Assembly (NCBI GenBank): GCA_936450465.1
Contig: OW388305.1
Location: forward strand, 41,616,687 to 41,680,686
Reading direction: 5' to 3'
From: Gibbula magus
Taxonomy: Eukaryota; Mollusca; Gastropoda; Trochida; Trochidae
Length of the DNA: 64,000 bases
Shown here: positions 12,001 to 23,725 of the stretch, in pieces
Layout: the number at the start of each line of letters is the position of its first letter
How positions within the stretch are numbered: position 1 is the stretch's first letter
Program-made: the position numbers and the translations under genes
The notes under the pieces: generated by a model
Seen by the model: only the letters and a program-made list of their open reading frames with translations
What the model was told of the DNA's origin: nothing
Database searches by the model: none

Positions 12001-15000
12001 GCTCTGTAGTTGAATGTTCTCTGTAGTTGAGTGTACTCTGTAGTTGAGTGTGATCTGTAGATGAGTGTGCTCTGTAGTTGAGTGTGCTCTATAATTGAGT
12101 GTGCTCTGTAGTTGAGTGTGCTCTGTAGTTGAGTGTGCTCTGTAGTTGAGTGTGCTCTGTAGTTGAGTGTACTCTGTAGTTGAGTGTGCTCTGTAGATGA
12201 GTGTGCTCTGTAGTTGATTGTACTCTATAATTGAGTGTGCTCTGTAGTTGAGTGTGCTCTGTAGTTGAGTGTACTCTGTAGTTGAGTGTGCTCTATAATT
12301 GAGTGTGCTCTGTAGTTGAGTGTGCTCTGTAGTTGAGTGTACTCTGTAGTTGAGTGTACTCTGTAGTTGGGTGTGCTCAGTAGTTGAGAGTGCTCTATAA
12401 TTGAGTGTGCTCTGTAGTTGATTGTACTCTATAATTGAGTGTGCTCTGTAGTTGAGTGTGCTCTGTAGATGAGTGTGCTCTGTAGTTGAGTGTGCTCTAT
12501 AATTGAGTGTGCTCTGTAGTTGAGTGTGCTCTGTAGATGAGTGTGCTCTGTAGTTGAGTGTGCTCTATAATTGAGTGTGCTCTGTAGTTGAGTGTGCTCT
12601 GTAGTTGAGTGTACTCTGTAGTTGAGTGTACTCTGTAGTTGGGAGTGCTCTGTAGTTGAGAGTGCTCTATAGTTGAGAGTGATCTGTAGTTGAGTGTGCT
12701 CTGTAGTTGAGTGTGCTCTGTAGCTGAGTGTATTCTTTATTTGAGTGTGCTCTGTAGTTGAGTGTGCTCTGTAGATGAGTGTGCTCTGTAGTTGATTGTA
12801 CTCTATAATTGAGTGTGCTCTGTAGTTGAGTGTGCTCTGTAGTTGAGTGTACTCTGTAGTTGAGTGTGCTCTATAATTGAGTGTACTCTGTAGTTGGGTG
12901 TGCTCTGTAGTTGAGTGTGCTCTGTAGTTGAGTGTGCTCTGTAGTTGAGTGTGCTCTGTAGTTGAGTGTGCTCTGTAGTTGAGTGTGCTCTGTAGTTGAG
13001 TGTGCTCTGTAGTTGTGTGTGCTCTGTAGTTGAGAGTGCTCTATAGTTGAGTGTGCTCTGTAGATGAGTGTGCTCTGTAGTTGAGTGTGCTCTATAATTG
13101 AGTGTGCTCTGTAGTTGAGTGTGCTCTGTAGTTGAGTGTGCTCTATAGTTGAGTGTGCTCTGTAGTTGAGTGTGCTCTGTAGTTGAGTGTGCTCTGTAGT
13201 TGAGTGTGCTCTGTAGTTGATTGTACTCTATAATTGAGTGTGCTCTGTAGTTGAGTGTGCTCTGTAGATGAGTGTGCTCTGTAGTTGAGTAAGCTCTATA
13301 ATTGAGTGTGCTCTGTAGTTGAGTGTGCTCTGTAGATGAGTGTGCTCTGTAGTTGAGTGTGCTCTATAATTGAGTGTGCTCTGTAGTTGAGTGTGCTCTG
13401 TAGTTGAGTGTACTCTGTAGTTGAGTGTACTCTGTAGTTGGGTGTGCTCTGTAGTTGAGAGTGCTCTATAGTTGAGAGTGATCTGTAGTTGAGTGTGCTC
13501 TGTAGTTGAGTGTGCTCTGTAGCTGAGTGTACTCTTTAGTTGAGTGTGCTCTGTAGTTGAGTGTGCTCTGTAGTTGAGTGTGCTCTGTAGTTGAGTGTAC
13601 TCTTTAGTTGAGTGTGCTCTGTAGTTGAGTGTACTCTGTAGTTGAGTGTGATCTGTAGTTGAGTGTGCTCTGTAGTTGAGTGTACTCTTTAGTTGAGTGT
13701 GCTCTGTAGTTGAGTGTACTCTGTAGTTGAGTGTGATCTGTAGTTGAGTGTGATCTGTAGTTGAGTGTGCTCTGTAGTTGAGTGTACTCTTTAGTTGAGA
13801 GTGCTCTGTAGTTGAGTGTACTCTGTAGTTGAGTGTGATCTGTAGTTGAGTGTGCTCTGTAGTTGAGTGTGCTCTGTAGTTGAGTGTACTCTTTAGTTGA
13901 GTGTGCTCTGTAGTTGAGTGTACTCTGTAGTTGAGTGTGATCTGTAGTTGAGTGTGCTCTGTAGTTGAGTGTACTCTTTAGTTGAGTGTGCTCTGTAGTT
14001 GAGTGTACTCTGTAGTTGAGTGTGATCTGTAGTTGAGTGTGATCTGTAGTTGAGTGTGCTCTGTAGTTGAGTGTACTCTTTAGTTGAGAGTGCTCTGTAG
14101 TTGAGTGTACTCTGTAGTTGAGTGTGATCTGTAGTTGAGTGTGCTCTGTAGTTGAGTGTGCTCTGTAGTTGAGTGTGCTCTGTAGTTGAGTGTGCTCTGT
14201 AGATGAGAGTGCTCTGTAGTTGAGTGTACTCTATAGTTGAGTGTGCTCTGTAGTTGAGTGTGCTCTGTAGTTGAGTGTGCTCTGTAGCTGAGTGTGCTCT
14301 GTAGTTGAGTGTGCTCTGTAGTTGAGAGTGCTCTGTAGTTGAGTGTGCTCTGTAGTTGAGTGTGCTCTGTAGATGAGTGTGCTCTGTAGTTGAGTGCGCT
14401 CTGTAGTTGAGAGTGCTCTATAGTTGAGTGTGCTCTGTAGTTGAGTGTGCTCTGTAGTTGAGTGTGCTCTGTAGTTGAGTGTACTCTTTAGTTGAGTGTG
14501 CTCTGTAGTTGAGTGTACTCTGTAGTTGAGTGTGATCTGTAGTTGAGTGTGCTCTGTAGTTGAGTGTACTCTTTAGTTGAGTGTGCTCTGTAGTTGAGTG
14601 TACTCTGTAGTTGAGTGTGATCTGTAGTTGAGTGTGATCTGTAGTTGAGTGTTCTCTGTAGTTGAGTGTGCTCTGTAGTTGAGTGTGCTCTGTAGTTGAG
14701 TGTGCTCTATAGTTGAGTGTGCTCTGTAGTTGAGTGTGATCTGTAGTTGAGTGTTCTCTGTAGTTGAGTGTGCTCTGTAGTTGAGTGTTCTCTGTAGTTG
14801 AGTGTGCTCTGTAGTTGTGTGTGCTCTGTAGTTGAGAGTGCTCTGTAGTTGAGAGTGCTCTATAGTTGAGTATGCTCTGTAGTTGAGTGTACTCTGTAGT
14901 TGAGTGTGCTCTGTTGTTGTGTGTGCTCTGTAGTTGAGAGTGCTCTGTAGTTGAGTGTGCTCTGTAGTTGAGTGTACTCTGTAGTTGAGTGTGATCTGTA

Positions 15001-17468
15001 GTTGAGTGTGCTCTGTAGTTGAGTGTGCTCTGTAGTTGTGTGTGCTCTGTAGTTGAGAGTGCTCTGTAGTTGAGAGTGCTCTATAGTTGAGTGTACTCTG
15101 TAGTTGAGTGTGCTCTGTAGTTGAGTGTGCTCTATAGTTGAGTGTGCTCTGTAGTTGAGTGTGCTCTGTAGTTGAGAGTGCTCTATAGTTGAGTGTGCTC
15201 TGTAGTTGAGTGTAGTCTGTAGTTGAGTGTGCTCTGTAGTTGTGTGTGCTCTGTAGTTGAGAGTGCTCTGTAGTTGAGTTTACTCTGTAGTTGAGTGTAC
15301 TCTGTAGTTGAGTGTGCTCTGTAGTTGAGTGTACTCTGTAGTTGAGTGTGCTCTGTTGTTGTGTGTGCTCTGTAGTTGAGAGTGCTCTGTAGTTGAGTGT
15401 GCTCTGTAGTTGAGTGTACTCTGTAGTTGAGTGTGATCTGTAGTTGAGTGTGCTCTGTAGTTGAGTGTGCTCTGTAGTTGTGTGTGCTCTGTAGTTGAGA
15501 GTGCTCTGTAGTTGAGAGTGCTCTATAGTTGAGAGTGCTCTATAGTTGAGTGTGCTCTGTAGTTGAGTGTGCTCTGTAGTTGAGAGTGCTCTATAGTTGA
15601 GTGTGCTCTGTAGTTGAGTGTACTCTGTAGTTGAGTGTGCTCTGTTGTTGTGTGTGCTCTGTAGTTGAGAGTGCTCTGTAGTTGAGTGTACTCTGTAGTT
15701 GAGAGTGCTCTATAGTTGAGTGTGCTCTGTAGTTGAGTGTACTCTGTAGTTGAGTGTGATCTGTAGTTGAGTGTGCTCTGTAGTTGAGTGTGCTCTGTAG
15801 TTGTGTGTGCTCTGTAGTTGAGAGTGCTCTGTAGTTGAGTGTGCTCTGTAGTTGAGTGTGCTCTGTAGTTGAGAGTGCTCTGTAGTTGAGTGTGCTCTGT
15901 AGTTGAGAGTGCTCTATAGTTGAGTGTGCTCTGTAGTTGAGTGTACTCTGTAGTTGAGTGTGCTCTGTAGTTGTGTGTGCTCTGTAGTTGAGTGTGCTCT
16001 GTAGTTGAGAGTGCTCTATAGTTGAGTTTGCTCTGTAGTTGAGTGTACTCTGTAGTTGAGTGTGCTCTGTAGTTGAGTGTGCTCTGTAGTTGAGTGTGCT
16101 CTGTAGTTGAGTGTGCTCTGTAGTTGAGAGTGCTCTATAGTTGAGTGTGCTCTGTAGTTGAGTGTACTCTGTAGTTGAGTGTGCTCTGTAGTTGTGTGTG
16201 CTCTGTAGTTGAGTGTGCTCTGTAGTTGAGTGTGCTCTGTAGTTGAGTGTGCTCTGTAGTTGTGTGTGCTCTGTAGTTGAGAGTGCTCTATAGTTGAGTG
16301 TGCTCTGTAGTTGAGTGTGCTCTGTAGTTGAGTGCGCTCTGTAGTTGAGTGTGCTCTGTAGTTGAGTGTGCTCTGTAGTTGAGTGCGCTCTGTAGTTGAG
16401 TGTGCTCTGTAGTTGAGTGTACTCTGTAGTTGTGTGTACTCTGTAGTTGAGTGTGCTCTGTAGTTGTGTGTGCTCTGTAGTTGAGTGTGCTCTATAGTTG
16501 AGTGTGCTCTGTAGAGGAGAGTGCTCTGTAGTTGAATGTGCTCTGTAGTTGTGTGTGCTCTATAGTTGAGTGTGTTCTGTAGTTGAATGTGCTCTGTAGT
16601 TGAATGTTCTCTGTAGTAGAGTGTACTCTGTAGTTGTGTGTGCTCTGTAGTTGAATGTGCTCTGTAGTTGAGTGTGCTCTATAATTGAGTGTGCTCTGTA
16701 GTTGAATGTGCTCTGTAGTTTATTGTGCTATGCAGTTTATTGTCCTCTGTAGTTTATTGTGCTCTGTGGTGCTTTTTGCTCTGTTTTTTAATGTGTTCTG
16801 TAGTTGAGTGTGCTCTGTAGTTGAGTGTGCTCTGTAGTGTTTTTTGCTCTGTAGTTGAGTGTGCTCTGTGGTTGAGTGTGCTATGTAGTTGAGTGTGCTC
16901 TGTTGTTGAATGTGTTCTGTAGCTGATTGTGCTCTGTAGTTGATTGTGCTCTGTAGTTGATTGTGCTCTGTAGTTGATTGTGCTCTGTAATGTTTTTGCT
17001 CTGTAGTTATGCGTGCTCTGTAGTTGAGTGTGCTCTTTAGTTGAGTGTTCTCTGTAGTTGAGTGCGCTCTATAGTTGAGAGTGCTTTGTAGTTGAGAGTG
17101 CTCTGTAGTTGAGTGTGCTCTGTAGTTGAGTGTGCTCTGTAGTTGAGTGTGCTCTGTAGTTGAGTGTTCTCTGTAGTTGAGTGCGCTCTATAGTTGAGAG
17201 TGCTTTGTAGTTGAGAGTGCTCTGTAGTTGAGTGTGCTCTGTAGATGAGTGTGCTCTGTAGTTGAGTGTTCTCTGTAGTTGGGTGTGCTCTGTAGTTGAG
17301 TGTGCTCTATAGTTGAGTGTGCTCTGTAGTTGAGAGTGCTCTGTAGTTGAGTGTGCTCTGTAGTTGTGTGTGCTCTGTAGTTGAGTGTGCTCTGTAGTTG
17401 TGTGTGCTCTATAGTTGAGTGCGCTCTATAGTTGAGTGTGCTCTGTAGTTGATTGTGCTCTGTAGCTG
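9078..17468. repeat. 17-bp minisatellite array 2 (intron 1 of gene 2)
   Basis: Roughly 490 copies of the same 17-bp unit as in array 1. The first units (9078-9370) and last units (16600-17050) are the most degenerate, and the centre is homogeneous, the usual pattern for an array that turns over by unequal exchange. Local higher-order blocks are clear, for example the recurring ACTCTTTAG / GCTC / ACTC / GATC order at 13500-14640. A block with ATAATTGAG units dominates 10170-13380. The array occupies nearly all of the 9-kb intron 1 of gene 2. Confidence 0.95.
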
Positions 17469-17567
17469 ACACTTCATTTGTATAGAACATCCTTTTTAGA
17501 CACCTAGTTATTGAGATTTGTTTCAGAAACTAAGAAGTATAATTGAATCTTAATTATCTTCCTTTTT

Positions 17568-17724
<157 letters not shown>

Positions 17725-17849
17725 ACAAAACACAAAAGGACAGTTTTATCCAACATGTCAGGGAATATGACAGTTATCACGTTATGGGGTCACAACGGTA
17801 TTGACGTAACAAAGGTATTCGCATCTGATGTGAGAAATGTGTTTTTCAG

Positions 17850-18038
17850 GTAGAGTATGGATCAGCCAGAGACAACGGTGTGAAGAATAACGTCATTAAT
17901 GAGAGATTCGTTTGGACCTTTCCACCCTCATTCACCCTATCACCCTATGGTGATGAAGAGAAATTGAATCAGGGATCTATGAAGATCAAAAGCAGAATCT
18001 CCACCACTCCAATTCCCTCCGGAGAGGACCTACTCTGA
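17850..18038 (+). CDS. gene 2, terminal exon 2 of putative secreted peptide
   Basis: The acceptor GTGTTTTTCAG ends at 17849. In phase 0 the exon reads 62 residues to TGA at 18036. It starts VEYGSARDNGVKNNVINERF, then VWTFPPSFTLSPYGDEEKLN, then QGSMKIKSRIS and a short Pro/Thr/Ser end. The middle resembles gene 3 but not gene 1. No cysteine, and no obvious amidation or dibasic processing site. Near the C-terminus a short deletion relative to gene 1 removes that gene's TAG and lets the frame run on to a new stop. Joined to 8758-8817 the precursor is 82 residues. AATAAA follows at 18077. Family unknown; the conserved ends, variable middle and unbroken frame support coding. Confidence 0.58.
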   Translation, partial: VEYGSARDNGVKNNVINERFVWTFPPSFTLSPYGDEEKLNQGSMKIKSRISTTPIPSGEDLL

Positions 18039-18076
18039 ATAGATCGGCAGTTTCATCTTGACTCAAGGTCAAGTTC

Positions 18077-18082
18077 AATAAA
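18077..18082 (+). terminator. polyadenylation signal of gene 2
   Basis: AATAAA lies 39 bases after the stop codon of gene 2, in the context shared with genes 1 and 3. Confidence 0.5.
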
Positions 18083-20178
18083 TTATTAAAAAACTGTTAA
18101 CTATTGCTTTTTTTCAAGATAGTGTGTATAATACCCTCCTGCAGCTTACTATTAATTACTGATAAGACAGATGGTCTCACTGTATGCACATTTGTCTTCC
18201 TGAACAAAGGTACTCTCACGAAAATGAAAATAATCATTACCAATAGCTAAATAACACTCCCGGATCAATTTAACAAAAACAGTTCTAAAACGAATGAACG
18301 TGGTTCCGTAAATTATGCGTGTCCAATTCCCCTCACACTAAATTGGCCGATCGAAGGCAGTTCAAGTGTTCTGACTGATGTAGTGATGCCAAAACACTCA
18401 GGGTAGTGTTTCAATTATGTCACCATGATGGAATGAAAGTCTCAAAATCGCATGAGACCTGCAAATCTACATGTCACACTGAAGAGTTCAACAAAGTTGT
18501 CGTTGTATAAGCACCATTTTATTCCAATATAGATGCACGTTTTCTATGGATACGGCTTATAGGGTCGTGCCGTGAGATGTTTCACCCTTTAAAGTAGCAA
18601 TATACTGTATACAGTATAAAAATGAATGGCAAATTTGTGATAGTGATACAGCGCCTTTAAACCTATAGCTTTCTAACAGTAAAAACGTGAAAGTGAACGA
18701 GACGTTTACAGTGAAATAAACATGCTTGGATCCTTTCTTATAGTGGAGAAATATCGAACCTTCATTAAAGCATTTTGGTCAAATCAACAAGGAATATCTG
18801 TTGGACAAAATTACAAACACTGACTATTCGTACCATACCTTTAACAATATCATTCTGCGTATTTCATGTAAGCTCTTTTTTCCTTCCTTGCCACATTTTT
18901 TTACGTTGCCTGCAGGCATTTGATAATGATAGAAACTGATAACCATTTCCAAAGTCCACTAAAAAACATATCAAGCGCTATCATCATGAATGGTTTAAGC
19001 ATAAACAAGTGTTTGTAACTCAACTAGCGGCCTACAAACGGGATATTGACATCATGCTGCCCATCTGTCCGTCTGTGCGTCTAGAGAAGAACTTATATAA
19101 ACATTCATTGTAGATTCTTTAAACGTTATCTTTGCGGATTACTCATCAACTGAAACGGTGCCTTTCAATATTTTCAGATTTCATTTACATGTTGAAAACG
19201 AGTCAGATTTTTATATTATGCGAACACTAGATTTCTATGTATTAAAAAAAGCAAAAAGAAAACTGTTTGCTATATCTCTCTAATATTTTGCATGAAAATT
19301 AAATGACTGAAGTGGTGCCGTTCAATATTTTGATTTGGTTTTCATTGGAATTGGAATTGGAAAGAAAATAGATTTAATACAGCGTTTGATTCGTTAATGG
19401 AGCAGAACCTGAAAACTGCTCATTTATAAGTTAAATGGTATCCTTTGTCAAATTTATTTATTTAACCAGTTAATTATATAAGTTACTTAAAACTTGTTCA
19501 TATTTAGAGCAATTTGTGATTTATATGGGTATACAAAAGTGACACAACGACACCTATCAAATTTGAGTAAAGGACTCATGGTGAGTAGTCCCAGCCATTT
19601 GCGGATGTTTGCTTTGTCGATCAACACAGGGAAATGTTTCAATTTAACCAATCAGAATCAAGGATACACCGACGTCATGTTAAAATAAATCTTTCAGGAA
19701 TTGTGTTTATATATTAAACACCTACTGAAGTGGTGAATTTTGATATTTTAAGAAGTTAGCTAGAAAAGAGTAGGATTTGGACTCTATACAGTCTTAGATT
19801 CGTTTCCCATGTAGAAATCGAAACCATTCATCATTGTTTCTTGAACAACTTCTACGATAATTCCTTTATTTTGTTCATCTCATGTATCAATTTTAGCTTA
19901 TCATAAAATCAATACAATAATGGAGGAAAAGAATGAGTCGTAACGAAATAGACACATCTCTCTCTCAATCAACTAAAACCATAACATTTTGAAATGACGA
20001 ATACTTTCCTCATACAAATTCGCTCTTCAACTAAATTATTTTTGGAAAAGCAAACTAGTTTTGCTGAGACAAAGATTTTACTGAAAGGGCTCTGAAATTA
20101 TATAACAGTATTGCCAATAATGTTCACAAAGAACAAACTTGAAATGGTTTCAGCATAGAATGATTCATAATATTCTTA

Positions 20179-20209
<31 letters not shown>

Positions 20210-20505
20210 GGTGCACACTGCTTTTGTTAAATGTGAGTAAAGTATTGCTCCGTAGATTTAAACTTCAGGGAATATATGTATACATTGGAATGATATTATT
20301 TGATATGTCCATGTAACAATACTAATTAAGCAAATAAAAACACTTATTATATATTTACCAGATATAGGCGTAGTAATAATAATACAGTGGAGAATAAAAT
20401 ATAATTTCAACACAAATGAATAACCAGCACAGGCGTGTTCCTGTATTATGCAACGACAAGAGTGTTTTACAAACAATATACAAAATATGAATAAGGCCTG
20501 AAATT
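18083..20505. other. intergenic part of duplicated unit, copy B
   Basis: This is a close copy of 3516-5811 with small indels, followed by joined pieces of 6755-6797 and 7318-7555 of copy A. Two blocks of copy A (about 0.9 kb and 0.5 kb) are missing. No gene was recognised. Confidence 0.75.
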
Positions 20506-20741
20506 ATATACATTATTTTCATTTGGCATATTCATGTGTTGGTTTGCCAGCATTGTGAAAACCTACAGACGAATTACAAAATACTCGTCATTCGTCACGA
20601 CCTCCTGATTAGAGCAATATTGTCACATTTCCATTCAACGCCCATGTATTGTCAAACTTTCAAGCAGCGTCTTTAAAATAACATCTGCCATCTGACCCTT
20701 ATGAGTGTTCACAACAAAGGGTTATCGTTCCCTCAATAGCA

Positions 20742-20747
20742 TATATA
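20742..20747 (+). promoter_or_regulatory. putative TATA box of gene 3
   Basis: TATATA lies 70 bases before the ATG of gene 3 exon 1, at the same spacing and in the same context as in gene 2. Confidence 0.5.
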
Positions 20748-20811
20748 GGCGCCTGATAACTGCAGTGAGTTAATATTTCTGTACACGACCATATCGTCCA
20801 CATTTTGGAGC

Positions 20812-20871
20812 ATGATGTTGATGATTTGTCTAGTTCTCTTCGCTTTGGACACAGCACTGTCCTCCCCATTG
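20812..20871 (+). CDS. gene 3, exon 1: signal peptide of putative secreted peptide
   Basis: A 60-base exon reads MMLMICLVLFALDTALSS plus PL and ends at a GTAAGT donor (20872), as in gene 2. It differs from gene 2 by three bases, two of them changing a residue (Ile to Met, Gly to Asp) just inside or after the hydrophobic core. The promoter-proximal 300 bases (20506-20811) are also nearly identical to 8451-8757. Exon 2 starts at 21272, so the intron is 400 bp instead of 9 kb, making this the most compact copy of the family. The predicted precursor is 76 residues. Confidence 0.6.
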
Positions 20872-21105
20872 GTAAGTATGCTCTGTACTTGAGTAAAGTT
20901 CTAGAAGAAACCAATACTTGCCATGAGTTTGTGTTTCAAACAAAGGCTATATAATCATATCTATCTCTCACAACGTTAATGACTAATAGTTATTGTTTCC
21001 GTAAAATCTCATATATGCTCAAGTTTCTTTCAGTGTCATATTATTAAGTTCCTCACTTCTCACATATCAACAAAGTTGTTTACATCAATCTGATGTTTCT
21101 ATAGT

Positions 21106-21165
21106 TCTCTTTGTTTTGAGCACAACATTGTCATCCCCTTTAGTAAGTGAATTCTGTAGTCCTGT
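21106..21165 (+). pseudogene. relic exon-1 copy with donor and collapsed minisatellite
   Basis: Within intron 1 of gene 3, CTATAGTTCTCTTTGTTTTG, AGCACAACATTGTCATCCCC and TTTAGTAAGTG match the end of exon 1 and its donor, with small changes that break the frame. It is followed by only about one and a half units of minisatellite-like sequence (TTCTGTAGTCCTGTAGTT), then by the conserved TGTCAGGGAGTATGACAGTT segment that precedes exon 2. Confidence 0.6.
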
Positions 21166-21271
21166 AGTTATACTGCAATGTGTCAGGGAGTATGACAGTT
21201 AGTACGTTATGATGTCCCAATGTTATTGACGTACGACGGTATTTGCATCTGATGTAAGAAATTTTTTTCAG

Positions 21272-21442
21272 GTAGAGTCTGGATCAGCCAGATGGAACGG
21301 CTTGATGAATTACGTCATTAATGAGATATTCGTTTGGAACTATCTACCCCCAATCAACTTCACCCTATCGCGCTATGGTGAGGAAGAGAAATTGAATCAG
21401 GGATCAAAAGCAGAATCTCCACTCCATCTCCCTAGCTCCTGA
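21272..21442 (+). CDS. gene 3, terminal exon 2 of putative secreted peptide
   Basis: The acceptor TTTTTTTCAG ends at 21271. In phase 0 the exon is open for 56 residues to TGA at 21440. It starts VESGSARWNGLMNYVINEIF, continues VWNYLPPINFTLSRYGEEEK, then LNQGS. Compared with gene 2, about 10 bases are missing after GGATC, so the last 13 residues are read in another frame and the IKSR block is lost. Several charged residues of the conserved N-terminal block are replaced (Asp to Trp, Lys to Met, Arg to Ile). The gene could therefore be functionally divergent or starting to decay. AATAAA follows at 21501. Confidence 0.52.
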   Translation, partial: VESGSARWNGLMNYVINEIFVWNYLPPINFTLSRYGEEEKLNQGSKAESPLHLPSS

Positions 21443-21500
21443 TTGGAGAGGACCTACTCTGAATAGATCGGCAGTTACATTTTAACTCAAGGTCAAGTTC

Positions 21501-21506
21501 AATAAA
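21501..21506 (+). terminator. polyadenylation signal of gene 3
   Basis: AATAAA lies 59 bases after the gene 3 stop, in the shared AAGGTCAAGTTCAATAAA context. Confidence 0.5.
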
Positions 21507-21971
21507 TGATTAAAAAACTATCAAATAGTGCTTGTTTTCAAGTTATTGTGTATAATACCCTCCTGCAGCTTACTATTAATTACTTATAAGACAGATGGTC
21601 TCACTGTATGCACGTTTTTTCTTCCTGGAAAAAGGTACTCTCACGAAAATTTAAATAATCATTACCAATAGCTAAATAATACTCCCGGATCAATTTAACA
21701 AAAACTGTTCTAAAACGAATGAACGTGATTCGGTTAAGTCATGCGTGTCCAATTCCCCTCACATTAAAGTTCGAAGCAGTTCAAGTATTTTGACTGATGC
21801 CAAAAACACTCAGGGTAGTGTTTCAAGTATGTCACCATATTGGAATGAAACTCTCAAAATCGCATGAGACATAATACTCTACATGTCACACTAAAGAGTT
21901 CTACAAGATTTATAAGTCGCACCATTTTCTTCCAATATAGAAAAACGTTTTCTATGGATACGGCTTATGGG

Positions 21972-21977
21972 GTCGTG
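21972..21977. repeat. left target-site duplication GTCGTG
   Basis: GTCGTG here and at 35262-35267 flanks the 13.3-kb element. The uninterrupted paralogue in copy A (about 3990, GGGTCGTGCCGTGAGATG) has the hexamer once, which fixes the insertion point. Confidence 0.85.
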
Positions 21978-22189
21978 TGTAGTGCTCCAAATTGTAATAA
22001 TTGCTCCAAATTGTAATACCTGCTCCAAATTGTAATAAAAACTGCTCCAAATTGTAATACCTGCTCCAAATTGTAATAAAAACTGCTCCAAATTGTAATA
22101 ACTCAATTTTCGAAAAGAGTACTGTCAAGCTGCTCCAAATTGTAATAAAAAGTGCTCCAAATTGTAATAACTGCTCCAAATTGTAATAA
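21978..22189 (+). repeat. left terminal inverted repeat of 13.3-kb element
   Basis: Nine GCTCCAAATTGTAATAA-type sub-repeats with 1-7 base spacers, and one unique spacer containing TCGAAAAGAGTACTGTCAAG. The reverse complement matches 35050-35261 over its full length with few differences. Confidence 0.92.
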
Positions 22190-23405
22190 TACAGCAGATT
22201 GAGGCGATGAATGCTTAAATATCTTAGTTCTGATTATTTGACGATTTTGTTTCATGGTTGTCATTGATTCGGTATGCGTTTTGATAATGGTAATAATAAT
22301 GTTTATGAAGATTGTTGCTATCCCCCGCTTCCACGAATTTGTCGAGGGATTTAGAAATGACCTCCGTTCGTCTCTCCGGCCATGCGTCCGATTTTCGTTT
22401 CAGACCAGAACTCAAAACCTGTGAGGCCTAGCTCAATGAAACTAGGTATATGGAATAGTCATCATGTGTAGATGTGCATTTTGGAGTTGTTAACTTCTTT
22501 GGATTTATATTTTTTAGCTGTTTCGTTTCCGAAATAAAGCTAAAAAACTTTAAGGGTTTTCAACTTCTTTGGGATTTTATTTTTGTAAGTTACCATGGAA
22601 ACATAACTTAAGATTTTGTCCCGAACCAGAACTTACAAGTTGTAAGGCCTACCTCAGTGAACTTGATGTGTGGAGCAATCATCATAAATTTATCAAGATG
22701 TACCTTTTGGGGTTGTTAACTTCCTTGGAATTTTATTTTTAGCCATGGAAAAACATCTACATCTTGATCCCCGAGCAATATACGAAATGCGTTTTACAAT
22801 TTCGCTTCCGAAACTGAAATTTGTTATTTTTAGATAGAGAGTATTTTATTGTAGAAAGTTTTTCTTCTGTAGCATGAATTAATTACTAATTAATGATTTA
22901 GGATTTATCATAGGATAAAGCTCCATAATCATTGTTCAATACACATTTCTATGTTTCCGCTTGACCTTGTAATATTATATAACTAATAATAATATATACT
23001 ATGATTTCACAACATTGACGACATAAACATGTAACAAGTGAGATCACTGCTGCTTAATTATGCGTTTCAGATATGCTCACATCATTTAACAGGTATCTGT
23101 CGAAATCATCCTTGAAAATGGAAATCACTTTTGCTGTTACATTAGGCAACACGAATTGATTAAAGTAACAAATATAAAATGCTGGAATGTTGGAAAATGA
23201 AAATATTTTTTCTCATTGATGAAACATATTTTGGTTTTAGTAAGTAAATAGTTTAAAGTGTTATCTATCATAAAACTATGAACATTTTACAAAACAGATA
23301 TCACCATATCCAACTATGGATGGTACGACATTTCAATCACCCGTTATGATGTCGCCTGGAATAGCATGGTTTTAAACAATTGCAGACCCGACATTACAAA
23401 CTGAA
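22190..23405. other. unique interior of the element with one diverged direct repeat
   Basis: No gene was recognised. A diverged direct repeat links 22407-22520 and 22623-22745 (shared landmarks GGCCTA-CTCA-TGAA, GGAGTTGTTAACTTC-TTGGA, TTTTATTTTT). The rest is AT-rich. Confidence 0.5.
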
Positions 23406-23725
23406 AGGGGGCGGGATAGCGCAGTGATTAGCGCTTTCGGCTTCGGATCAAGAGGTCCGGGGTTCGAATCCCGCCAGGAGCACGGCAACTTTGTCTGCAG
23501 TAGAGAACTGTTCTACACGCAGTAAGGTTTGGGTCCAATGCTACACTGAATTTCAGTGCAGTACCACCAATGGTTCGCTAGTTCCAGCCGATGCTCGCAG
23601 GTTTCACCGCAATGCATAGCCACATGGCATTGCGGGCTTTCTCCCTGCCTGATACTAGCAGCCGCGATATAAGTGAAATACTCTTGAAAGCGGCGTTAAA
23701 ACCCAACTCACCTCACCTCACCTCA
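23406..23725 (+). mobile_element. tRNA-derived SINE, full length
   Basis: A tRNA-like head carries an A box (TAGCGCAGTGATTAGCG at 23417) and a B box (GGTTCGAATCC at 23461). It is followed by a conserved body (TTTGTCTGCAGTAGAGAACT, GCAATGCATAGCCACATGGC) and a tail AAGCGGCGTTAAAACCCAAC ending in CTCAC repeats. It is the most complete member of the family in the window, with other copies at 42759, 43551, 46145, 49431 and 55353. It lies inside the 13.3-kb element. Confidence 0.9.

Noticed and set aside
22224..22415. Minus-strand 63-codon frame rich in charged residues inside the element
   Set aside because: Short, isolated, no domain recognised and no splice partner; not strong enough to call a remnant transposase exon.
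23406..23480. Functional tRNA gene
   Set aside because: A and B boxes are present but the sequence continues into a conserved SINE body and tail found in five other copies; it is a SINE promoter region. The same applies at 58172 and 63441.
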